Source of the DNA: Terebella lapidaria
Taxonomy: Eukaryota; Annelida; Polychaeta; Terebellida; Terebellidae
Reading direction: 5' to 3'
DNA: 64,000 nt
NCBI GenBank assembly: GCA_949152475.1
Contig: OX424560.1
Location: 42,486,719-42,550,718, forward strand
The notes beneath the pieces are model-generated. The model did not search any database, was not told where the DNA came from, and saw only the letters and a list, made by a program, of their open reading frames with translations. The translations under genes were made by a program, and so were the position numbers. Every line of letters begins with the position of its first letter. The first letter of the stretch is position 1. This document shows, in pieces, positions 20,648-31,437 of the stretch.

Positions 20648-22018
20648 TTGTATGTTTGTTTGTTTGTTTGTGTGCGCTCTACAGGCCACAGTTCTCATTG
20701 GAAATTCATGAAATCTGGTAGAAAGTTTCTAGGCTGAAAAAGGAAGGTCGCTAGTTCTTTGTTAAGCTCAAGGTCAAATAACAAGGTCAAGGTCACGCAA
20801 AACGTCGAAAACACATAAGTGCTCATTATTCCAGTTCTAATCATCGTAGAGACTTCAAATCAAGTTCATATTGTAGATATACTCGAGTTCTGTCTTCTGT
20901 GACCATGACCTTGACATTTGACCTTGACCTTGAGAAGTATGCCATGAGGTGAATATCAAGGTCAAGTACGAAGGTCAGCGCACTATATCGAGTAGTACAT
21001 TGTTGGAAAGGTCTTGAGTCCCTGATTCCAGTGATATCTCATTTTTGGCGCTGCGACATAAACTGACGTCATAATGACGTCATAAACGTCAAAAATCCGA
21101 AATTTCAAAGGGCCATAACACCGTCAATAGTGAATGGAATCCTTTGAAATTTGATATGCACTTTGACAGCATTGACTTCTACGAATTTAAGTGCAAAGGT
21201 CAAAGGTCAAGGTCAAGGTCATCGAAATCCCAGAAAAACACGTTTCCGGTAATAACATCTGTTTGAATCATTGTGGGCTCATGAAATTTGAACCATGTCA
21301 TTCAGAAGAGGTATATCAATCAGACAAATATGTCAAATCCATGATTGACCTCGAATTTTGTCTATAATCTGACAAAGCTTAATCAGAATCTTATGAGGAT
21401 TCTGGATTTTACAGATATTTTTAATGTTTTCATGGCTCCAATTTTCACAAATTTTCTGAACATTCAATTCTGAAGCATTTCATACAGTCAGGTGCAGTGT
21501 TATTTCTAGTTTATAATGCACTTTTCACATTTGGAATAAATTGAAAACTCGCCGAGATATCAAAGTAGAAAGAGCAGTGGGGTGAATCTGATTCTCAATC
21601 CGTTCACACAACAATAAGCTGCAGAAACGATTACCCCCTGTGGACATGTCCCCTTCTAAATATACACACTCGGTTGAGCAGTAGTACAGTATATCATATA
21701 TGTATCCAAGTGCACATCTCAAACAACAAAACAATTCCTTTGTTTTCAGACTCAGAGGTGTCCAACTGATATAATAAAGCCTAAAACTCATGTCTAAATA
21801 CAGTCTGGGTCAAGCCACAGGCCACTTTATATCAGAACTATTGGGCATGACGAACAGGGGTTTGTGAGCACCGGGTTTGTGAGCATTGTGAGCACTGTTA
21901 CAGGTTTATAGTACATGTAGGGCATTGCCTAAGGCCCAATAGCTTGTATATATGCACCGGATATTATTACTTGACGAAATCAAAGATTTTGTCAAGTATG
22001 TTGATCGGTTCCGTTTGT
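20648..22018 (+). repeat. A satellite monomer 1 (1371 bp)
   Basis: First of seven near-identical A monomers. It starts TTGTATG plus a (TTTG)n tract and GCGCTCTACAGGCCACAG. It then has AGGTCA/TGACCT clusters, a TGACGTCATAATGACGTCAT pair, and a tail from 21841. It ends in a palindromic head, ACTTGACGAAAT/ATTTTGTCAAGT, at 21969-21997 and CCGTTTGT. The length is exactly 1371 bp, the same as all other full A copies. The minus-strand 88-codon frame at 21525-21791 is shared by all copies and is judged non-coding. Confidence 0.9.
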
Positions 22019-22068
22019 TACTTTACGAAATTAAATTTCGTCAAGTATGTTGGTCAGTTGCGTTTGTT

Positions 22069-24300
22069 ACTTGACGAAATGTAAATTTCGTCAAGTATGT
22101 TGGTCAGTTGCGTTTGTCTGTCTGTTTGTTTGTTTGTTTGTTTGTTTATTTGTTAGCGCTCTACAGGTCACAATTTTGATCGTAAAGTCCCGAAAATTTG
22201 TCAAAAGATGTGCAATCAGTACACGACCAAGTGATTAACTTTTGGAAGGTCAAGGTCAAATATTGAGGTCAAGGTCACGCAAAACGATAAAAACACATAA
22301 ATGGCCATAACTCCGGTTCTAATTGTCCCAGAGACTTCAAATCAAGTTCATATTGTAGATAAACTCGAGTTCTATCTTCTGTGACCTTGACCTTGGCATT
22401 TGACTTTGACCTTGAGAAGTTCGCCTAAGGTGAATGTCAAGGTCAAATACGAAGGTCAGCGCACCATATCGAGTAGTATATCGTTGGAAAGGTCTTGACC
22501 CCCTGATTGCAGTGATACCTTATTTTCAGCGCTGCGACGTAAACTGACGTCACAATGACGTCATAAACGTCAAATTTCCGAAATTTCAAAAGGCTATAAC
22601 ATCGTCAATACTGTATGGAATCTCTTGAAACTTGATATGCATATTGACAGCAATGACCTTTACGAATTTAAGTACGAAGGTCAAAGGTCAAGGTCAAGGT
22701 CATCGAAATCCCAGAAAAACACGTTTCCGGTAATAACATCCGTTTGATTTGTCGTAGGTTCATGAATTTTGAACCATATCCTTCAGAAGGGGTATAGTAA
22801 TCGAGTGTATATGTCAATTTCATGATTGACCTTGAATTTTGTCAGGAAAATAAGGTCATATGAGGAAAACTTCAAGGTCAAATTTTCAAACTAACTGAAA
22901 CCTATCAAGTAGTATATCAAATGAAAGGTCTTGATTCCCTGGTACATACTTTCTCATCAATTTTGAGATGTGACGTTTATTGACGTCACAGTGACGTCAT
23001 AAACGTTAATTTTTCGAAATTTCAAACGGTCATAGTGTCCACAAATCTTGTTTGATTCTAATGAAATGATACAGGTATAATATATGTCTTCATGCACAGG
23101 CAATGCACAATTTTCGTGACTCAAGGTCAAAGATCAAGGTCAAGGTCACGCAAAATGTTAAAAACGCATAAGTGGCCATAGCTCCGGTTCTATTTGTTAT
23201 AGAGACTTCAAACCAAGTTCATAATGTAGATAAACTCGAGTCCTATATTCTGTGTCCTTGACCTTGGCATTTGACCTTGACCTTGAGAAGTTCGTCATGA
23301 GGTGAATGTCAAGGTCAAGTACGAAAGTCAGCGCACCATATCGAGTAGTATATCGTTGGAAAGGTTTTGAGCCCCTGATTGCAGTGATACCCTAATTTTG
23401 GCGCTGCGACGTACACTGACGTCACAATGACGTCATAAACGTCAAATTACCGAAATTTCAAAAGGCCATAACAGCGTCAATACTGTATGGAATACCTTGA
23501 AACTTGACATGCATATTAATAGCATTGACCTTTACGAATTGAAATACAAAGGTCAAAGGTCAAGGTCAAGGTCATCGAAATCCCAGAAAAACACCTTTTC
23601 GGTTATAACATCGTTTTTTAATCGTTGTAATTTGAACAATATCATCAGAAGAGGTATAGCAATCAGACTTATATGTCAATTCCATGATTAACCTTGAACT
23701 TGATCGGAAAAATGAGGTCACATGAGCAAAACTTCAAGGTCAAATTTTCAAACTAACTAAAAGCTATCAAGTAATATATCAAATGGAAGGCCTTGAACCC
23801 ATGATGAATAGTTTCCCATCAGTTTTCAAATGTGACGTTTATTGACGTCACAGTGACCTCATGTACGTAAATTTTTCGAAATTTCGAAAAGCCACAGTGT
23901 CCGGAATTCTTGTTCGATTCTGATGGAATTGTTCAAGTATAATTTATATTTTCATGCACGGGCAATGCACAATTTTCGTGACCCAAGGTCAAGGGTCAAG
24001 GTCAAAGAAAAGGTCAAAATCACAAAAATTGCCATAACTTCGGAACTATTCGTCATAGAAAGTTCAAACTGGGACCATATTGTAGCATATCAAAAGGTCT
24101 TTGTCCGCTGACCTTGAATGTGCACTTTGACCTTGACCTTGAAAAGCTTGCCCAACGTAAAAATTTCATGAAAAAAGTATCTTTCTTCAAATGTCGACGA
24201 GTTGTTCAGTAAATCTTTTCAATGTGTAAATTATGGGTAAATGTTTTAAATGTAAACAAATGTTTAGTCATTTCGTCAAGTGTTGGCCTATGGCCGATTT
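22069..24300 (+). mobile_element. Inner HINE-like element nested in the first (2.2 kb)
   Basis: It begins ACTTGACGAAAT (22069-22080) and ends with the exact complement ATTTCGTCAAGT (24270-24281), followed by hairpin GGCC-TAT-GGCC (24285-24295). After the head come (TTTG)n and GCGCTCTACAGGTCACA, then two and a half modules of about 860 bp. Each module has AGGTCA clusters, ACGCAAAA...ACACATAA, GGCCATAACTCCGGTTCTA, TCGAGTAGTATATCGTTGGAAAGG and TGACGTCAcaaTGACGTCA. Its last 110 bp (24190-24300) match 26590-26700, the end of the outer element, so both belong to one subfamily. Confidence 0.65.
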
Positions 24301-24459
24301 TCTGTCTGTCTGTCTGTCTGTTTGTTTGTTTGTTTGTTTGTTAGCGCTCTACAGGTCACAATGTTGATCGTAGAGTGCTGAAAATTTGTCAGAAGTTGTG
24401 CAGTCAGTACTCGACCAAGTGATTAACTTTTGGGAGGTCAAGGTCAAAAATTGAGGTCA

Positions 24460-25640
24460 AGGTCAAGCAAAAGGTCAAAATCGAAAAATCGCGATAACTC
24501 CGTTTTTAATCAATGTTATTTTTTGTAGCTATTTTTATATTTTTCTATGGTCAATTCCGCATCATATGATGCATGCCCGATGGTCGTACAACCAAAACTC
24601 CCGATTTTCGGTCCAGGTCGAAAATTTGGGGGTCACAAATTTAGGTTTTTTTCTACCTCGCAATATTCAAAACCATATTATAGAGCAAATTCCCGATATA
24701 TGTTGCTGATTTTCACTCAGAAGTTGTGCCTTATCACACAAAACACGATTGTGAAGTTATAGGACTCAAGGTCAAGAATTAGAGTTAAGGTCATAGTAAA
24801 GGTCAAAATCGAAAAATTGCAATAACTTGGCTTTTGATCAAAATTAATTTTTCTGAACATTTTTGTATTTTTATTTGGTCAATTCGACATCAGCTGACGT
24901 ATGTCCGATGGTTGTACGACCAAAACTCCCGATTATCGCCCATGGTTGAACATTTGGGGGTTTTCAGATCATTTGTATTTTGTGCAATATTCAAACCGTT
25001 ATTGTGCAGTCAGAATCCGATAGAAGTTGCTGATTTTTAATCAGTAGGTGTGTCTTATCATACTGAACATATGTGTAAAAATGTAGGACTCAAGATCAAG
25101 AATTACAGTTAAAGTCATAGTAAAGGTCAAAATCGAAAAATCGCAATAACTCCGTTTCTATTCAATGTTATTTTTTCTGAGTATTTTTATATTTTTTTAT
25201 GGTCAATTCCGCGCCCTGTGGTGCATGCCCGATGGTCGTACGACCAAAAGTCCCGATTTTCGGTCGAGGTCGAAAATTTGAGGGTCATGATTTTATGGTT
25301 TCATGTCTCGCAACCTTCAACCCCATATTGCGAGGCCAATTTCTGATATGGGTTATTGATTTTTACTCAGGAGTTGTGCCTTATCAAATTGAACAAATCT
25401 GTGGAGTTTCTTAACTCAAGGTTGAAAATTAAGGTCAAGGTCATGTAAAAGGTCAAAATCGAAAAATCGCAATAACTCCACTTTTGATCAACATTAATTT
25501 TTGTCAGTATTTTTGTATTTTTATATGGTTAATTCGGCGTCAAATGGTGTATGTGCGATGGTCGTACGACCAAAAGTCCCGATTATCGCCCGGTGCCGAA
25601 AATCTGGGGGTCATGTGCAAGTTGCATAGTGGTAGCCCTA
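24460..25640 (+). repeat. 325-bp tandem repeat x about 4
   Basis: Four copies with markers at about 24550, 24880, 25200 and 25525. Shared parts are GGTCAATTC.GC, CCGATGGTCGTACGACCAAAA, TCCCGATT.TCG, GGTCAAAATCGAAAAATCGC and ATAACTCC. They form the body of the outer element. Frames of 68-76 codons in each copy are repeat shadows. Confidence 0.85.
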
Positions 25641-26589
25641 GTGTAGTGGCCGCAAAATTACCTCACATAAGTTGCCAATTTATAGGAGATATGAAATGTT
25701 TTATGCAGCTTTGAATACACAAATGTGAAACGTGGACTTTTCTTGCCCTAATTCTCCAATTGAGTTGACTGTGAAAGTTGGTTATCAATACTAGTTTGGG
25801 TTATAAAGTTACAGTTATTTTGGATCGATTACTTCGTGCAGTCATGCCGACATGCATGCGGTCATACATGTACAGTAAATGTTGTTCTCCATGGGGAAGG
25901 GGAATATGACAATTTATTGTATGATGGCTCGGTGGCCGAGTGGTTCCAGCGCTTGCTCTCTAACACGTAGGCTTTTGACTCTGCGAGTTCGAATCTACCT
26001 GCTTTTAAATATTTTTTTTTGCTCTTTATTTTTTTCAAGAATATCCATTACCATTATAATCTATTATAGTATTATGAATATACACTGTTGAATGATCATT
26101 TGGTACGAATATGGCGTGCAAAAATTATCGTTGCCTCTGTCATATAACACCAGTATGGCATGCAAAAACGGCCATCACGATCTGCTTGAACTCATTAGAT
26201 AGTTCTCCGAAGATGAAGCATCATGATATGAAAGTTACCAAGTTGTAGTAACGAACATTTATAGCAGTGTTGTATTTTATAATTTTTCTTATATTGACAT
26301 CATCAAAATTTTGTGCTGTTAGTAGTATATATTATGTTGATACACACATCGATTGAATGTTTTGAATGAGTCAGTCTCAAATGGCTGGGTCTTGCTCAGG
26401 AGACGTCATAAAGATTCAATATGTATGTCTGCTCAGGAGTTGTGCATTATTAATTCTAACAAATTTGTGAAAATTCAGAATTCAAGGGCCAAGGTCACTG
26501 TGAAAATGAAGCAACTCTTGTCTAATTTCTAAAATTGTGAATTCTTCTGCTGGGTGATGCTCAGGAGGTGTCTTAAAAGTGCCAATTTC
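25641..26589. other. Unrelated filler inside the outer element
   Basis: About 0.95 kb that is not homologous to the AGGTCA satellites. It has AT-rich sequence, two ATGGC(A/G)TGCAAAAA motifs (about 26112 and 26156), and the tRNA-like piece described separately. It may be captured genomic DNA. No coding exon recognised. Confidence 0.45.
25925..26003 (+). tRNA. tRNA-like sequence (Leu/Ser-type boxes), probably not functional
   Basis: A perfect class II-type A-box, TGGCCGAGTGG (25933-25943), and a B-box, GAGTTCGAATC (25985-25995), are followed by a T-rich pol III-type stop at about 26012. The acceptor stem does not pair with the 3' side and the anticodon arm is poor, so I cannot read an anticodon. 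A tRNA pseudogene or SINE head is the best reading. Confidence 0.4.
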
Positions 26590-26701
26590 TAATGCTAGAA
26601 GTTGTTCAGTATATCTTTTCAATGTGTAATTAATGAGTAAATGTTTTAAATGTAAACAAATGTTTAGTTATTTCGTCAAGTGTTGGCCTATGGCCGATTT
26701 T

Positions 26702-28072
26702 TTGTATGTTTGTTTGTTTGTTTGTGTGCGCTCTACAGGCCACAGTTCTCATTGGAAATTCATGAAATCTGGTAGAAAGTTTCTAGGCTGAAAAAGGAAG
26801 GTCGCTAGTTCTTTGTTAAGCTCAAGGTCAAATAACAAGGTCAAGGTCACGCAAAACGTCGAAAACACATAAGTGCTCATTATTCCAGTTCTAATCATCG
26901 TAGAGACTTCAAATCAAGTTCATATTGTAGATATACTCGAGTTCTGTCTTCTGTGACCATGACCTTGACATTTGACCTTGACCTTGAGAAGTATGCCATG
27001 AGGTGAATATCAAGGTCAAGTACGAAGGTCAGCGCACTATATCGAGTAGTACATTGTTGGAAAGGTCTTGAGTCCCTGATTCCAGTGATATCTCATTTTT
27101 GGCGCTGCGACATAAACTGACGTCATAATGACGTCATAAACGTCAAAAATCCGAAATTTCAAAGGGCCATAACACCGTCAATAGTGAATGGAATCCTTTG
27201 AAATTTGATATGCACTTTGACAGCATTGACTTCTACGAATTTAAGTGCAAAGGTCAAAGGTCAAGGTCAAGGTCATCGAAATCCCAGAAAAACACGTTTC
27301 CGGTAATAACATCTGTTTGAATCATTGTGGGCTCATGAAATTTGAACCATGTCATTCAGAAGAGGTATATCAATCAGACAAATATGTCAAATCCATGATT
27401 GACCTCGAATTTTGTCTATAATCTGACAAAGCTTAATCAGAATCTTATGAGGATTCTGGATTTTACAGATATTTTTAATGTTTTCATGGCTCCAATTTTC
27501 ACAAATTTTCTGAACATTCAATTCTGAAGCATTTCATACAGTCAGGTGCAGTGTTATTTCTAGTTTATAATGCACTTTTCACATTTGGAATAAATTGAAA
27601 ACTCGCCGAGATATCAAAGTAGAAAGAGCAGTGGGGTGAATCTGATTCTCAATCCGTTCACACAACAATAAGCTGCAGAAACGATTACCCCCTGTGGACA
27701 TGTCCCCTTCTAAATATACACACTCGGTTGAGCAGTAGTACAGTATATCATATATGTATCCAAGTGCACATCTCAAACAATAAAACAATTCCTTTGTTTT
27801 CAGACTCAGAGGTGTCCAACTGATATAATAAAGCCTAAAACTCATGTCTAAATACAGTCTGGGTCAAGCCACAGGCCACTTTATATCAGAACTATTGGGC
27901 ATGACGAACAGGGGTTTGTGAGCACCGGGTTTGTGAGCATTGTGAGCACTGTTACAGGTTTATAGTACATGTAGGGCATTGCCTAAGGCCCAATAGCTTG
28001 TATATATGCACCGGATATTATTACTTGACGAAATCAAAGATTTTGTCAAGTATGTTGATCGGTTCCGTTTGT
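26702..28072 (+). repeat. A satellite monomer 2 (1371 bp)
   Basis: Same start, end and length as monomer 1; the one difference seen is C to T at about 27780. Its palindromic head is at 28023-28051. It lies between the first and second inserted elements. Confidence 0.9.
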
Positions 28073-28659
28073 TACTTGCCGGAATCTCCGATTTCGGCAA
28101 GTATGTTGGTTGGTTGGTTTGTGGATTTGTTTGTTTGTTCGCACTCTAGCGTCCACATTTCTGGTTCGATTGTTTCCAAACTTGGTGAGCACATTCTCTA
28201 GGATAATGGCTCGGACGAGTTCGAAGATGGAAGAAATCGGTTCATTGATGACGTCACCAAAAATCATTGAAAATCGAAAAATCCCTATCTTTTAACATGG
28301 GGCGATGTTCACAAATTTATAACTCGCTTAATTTGCATTGAATCGTTTCGAAATTTTGAACATCTGTATAGAATGACAACCTCTATAAACGCTATAAGTT
28401 TGATCCGGATCGGATTCGGATTACGGATTTGACAGCCAATTGAATTTAACATTGAAAGCTCCATTTAACACATTCTTTTTGTTCGCATTCTAGCGTCTAC
28501 AGTTTTTGTGTAATCATCACGAAACTTTTTTGGTAGATAGGCATTTGCCCATGAAAAGCACCGCACGTTTTGGAAAAAAAATCGGTTCATTGATGACGTC
28601 ACCAAAAATCATTGAAAATCGAAAAATCCCTATCTCTCATCATTGGCGAATTTTCAAAA

Positions 28660-29645
28660 ATTCCCACAGCAGTCACATTTGAACCGATACTTCTGAAATT
28701 CAGCACACGGATATATATTGGTATCCCCCATCAAACTGCGAAGTTTTACCCGGATTGTTTGAACGTCAATGACGTCACGACGTGAAAGGTCATTTTTCAA
28801 AATGGGGCTATATATCGGAAAGTATTTGTCGTACAGAGAAGCGAATTGCACCATTGGAAAGCTCCTTGAATTCTGGTTCAGAAGGGTACTGTCCGATACT
28901 TTTCCGCTATGATAGATTTTCCGCTATGACGTCATAAACGTAAGGCCTGTCATACCAATTTTTCGACTTTTCAGCAAACTTTCAAACATCCACAGTGCAC
29001 TCAATTTTGAGGTTATTAGGCTGTAATTATCAGAACGTATGTGGAATAATGATACCCAGCCATGTACTAAGTTTCAACACGCTACGTGTAACGTCAATGA
29101 CGTCATGACGTAAAACGTCAATTTTCGAAATCGGGCTATATATCAAAAAGTATTTGTCGTACAGAGAAGCGAATTGCACCATTGGAAAGCTCGTTGAATT
29201 CTATTTCAGAACGATACTGTCCGATACTTTTCCGTCATGATAGATTTTCCGCTATGACGTCATAAACGTAACGCCTGTCATACCAATTTTTCGACTTTTC
29301 AGCAAACTTTCAAACATCCACAGTGCACTCAAATTTAAAGGTATTGGACTGTAATTATCAGAACGTATGAAGAATGATGATATCCAGTCATATACCAAGT
29401 TTCAGCATGCTACGGGCAACGTCAATGACGTCATGACGTAAAACGTCAATTTTCGAAATGGGGCTATATATCGAAAAGTATTTGTCGTACAGAAAAACGG
29501 ATTGCACCATTGGAAAGCTCGTTGAATTCTAGTTTAGGAGGGTACTGTCCGATACTTTTCCGCCATGATAGATTTTCCGCTATGACGTCATAAACGGAAG
29601 GCCTGTCATACCAATATTTCGACTTTTCAGCCAACTCTCAAACTT
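28660..29645 (+). repeat. 328-bp tandem repeat x 3 (C repeat, copy 1)
   Basis: Three copies with GGGCTATATATC markers at about 28805, 29133 and 29461. Each has AACGTCAATGACGTCATGACG, TATTTGTCGTACAGAGAAGCG, CCATTGGAAAGCTC, GATACTTTTCCG and GCTATGACGTCATAAACG. Two TGACGTCA-type sites occur per unit. The same array recurs at 57970-58925. Confidence 0.85.
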
Positions 29646-29699
29646 TGACAGTGCACTTCAATTTAAAGGTATTATATATATAGACTATAATTATCAGAA

Positions 29700-30317
29700 C
29701 AATAGAATTAGATAAAAGGGTGACTATGGAAAACATGTCAGAATTAATACAAAAAAACACGCAGAAACAGAAAAAGTAATTTAGTTGGAATTTAAAAAAA
29801 AAAAGTGGCAATAGGTACCGAACCCGCGCACCAAGACCTAACGCCTTTACTGACTGAGCCAATCCGTCACTTGAAAGTTATTGCGTGTGAAGCATATTAT
29901 AGCCTACAAGAGACCGCGCTCAGAATGAATGCAGGTATATCCCATGGTTGCGCATTGGTGTGGCTGCTGTGGCGGCAGCGTGAAGAATTTTTCGAGACTT
30001 TTTTGTGACCTCTTCACACTTGACCGATTTTCACGAAAATTGAACCGTTTCTAGCCTTCAACCTCGGTGTATGGTTGGGTATTATTATTCCACATGGGTT
30101 TCGCGATATTAAATCAAAATCAAGCCTGAAGCAGAAAACACAAAGAATCTACTACTTGGTGCCTTTATGGAGATAACAAAAGCGTTTCATGAATATGAGA
30201 GGAATATTTCACTGTGTCTTCGGATGAACTATTTGATCGAGCTACAATTTTCATTGCAAACTGTTGTATTTTACGTTTGTTTTTGGCATCATCAAACTCC
30301 GACTGCATCATACAGGT
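29700..30317. other. Unrelated filler inside the 7.2-kb element
   Basis: Not homologous to the satellites. It begins where the third 328-bp repeat breaks off (after TTATCAGAAC) and ends where an AGGTCA module resumes. It holds a minus-strand tRNA-like piece and no recognisable exon. Possibly captured DNA. Confidence 0.45.
29805..29870 (-). tRNA. tRNA-like sequence, probably not functional
   Basis: On the minus strand there is an A-box TGGCTCAGTCAG (complement of 29850-29861) and a B-box GGGTTCGGTACC (complement of 29814-29825), followed by a run of T. The acceptor stem pairs only partly (GTGACGGA against TATTGCCAC). Best read as a tRNA pseudogene or SINE head. Confidence 0.4.
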
Positions 30318-31437
30318 TAAATTTCCGAAATTCCAAAATGCCATAACAGCGTCAATACTGTATGGAGCATCCTGCAACTTGATATACCCATTGATAGCAT
30401 TGACCTCTACGAATTTAAGTGCAAAGGTCAAGAGTCAAGGTCAAGGTCATCGAAATCCCAGAAAAACACTTTTTCTGTGATAACATCCGTTTGAATTGTT
30501 GTAGGTTCATGAAATTTGAACCATATCATTCAGAAGAGGTATAGCAATCGGACCTATATGTCAAATTCATGATTGACCTTGAACTTGGTCAGGAAAATAA
30601 GGTCATATGAGGAGAACTTCAAGGTCAAATTTTAAAACTAACTGAAACCTATCGAGTAGTATATTAAATGAAAGGTCTTGATTCTCTGGTACATACTTTC
30701 TCATCAGTTTTCAGTTGTGACGTTTATTGACGTCACAGTGACGTCATAAACGTTAATTTTTCGAAATTTCAGAAGGTCATATTGTCCACAAAGCTTGTTC
30801 GATTCTGATGAAATTATACAGGTATAATACATGTCTTCATGCACAGGCAATGCACAATTTTCGTGACTCAAGATCAAAGGTCAAGGTCAAGGTCACGCAA
30901 AATGTTAAAAACACATAAGTGGCCATAACTCCAGTTCTATTCGTTATAGAGACTTCGAACCAAGTTCATATTGTAGATAAACTCGAGTTCTATCTTCAGT
31001 GACCTTGACCTTGGCATTTGACCTTGACCTTGAGAAGTTCACCATGAGGTGAATGTCAAGGTCAAGTACGAAGGTCAGCGCACCATACCGAGTAGTATAT
31101 CGTTGGAAAGGTCTTGGGCCCCTGATTCTTGTGATATCTTGTTTTTGGCGCTGCGACGTACAATGACGTCGCTGACCATTTTGGTGTATTTCACTTAATT
31201 GAAGATGACACGAAAAAAACTATCCCTGAGTATATATTCAGAAGAAATATAAATAACGAAACTGTAAAACAATTTAGGAATAAACTCTCGAAAACTAATT
31301 TCAATGATGTATTAACTACTTCCGACCCTAATAAAGCGTACAATATATTTATTGACAAATATAAATCCATATACGAGGACTCATTCCCTATCAAAAAGAT
31401 CAAATATAACAAGAAATATATCAAAAGAGTTCCATGG

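Larger units (their letters stand above)
22020..26701 (+). mobile_element. Outer HINE-like element inserted between A1 and A2 (4.7 kb)
   Basis: It begins ACTTTACGAAAT (22020-22031) within a palindromic head. It ends ATTTCGTCAAGT (26670-26681), hairpin GGCC-TAT-GGCC (26685-26695) and GATTTT. The two end motifs are inverted with one mismatch. The A/A junction is interrupted at CCGTTTGT^TTGTATG with an extra T. A second element (22069-24300) is nested right after the head. The remainder holds a (CTGT/TTTG)n tract, GCGCTCTACAGGTCACA, four 325-bp repeats, and about 0.95 kb of unrelated sequence with a tRNA-like piece. Type and name are inferred from structure; no Rep/helicase gene is present. Confidence 0.6.
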
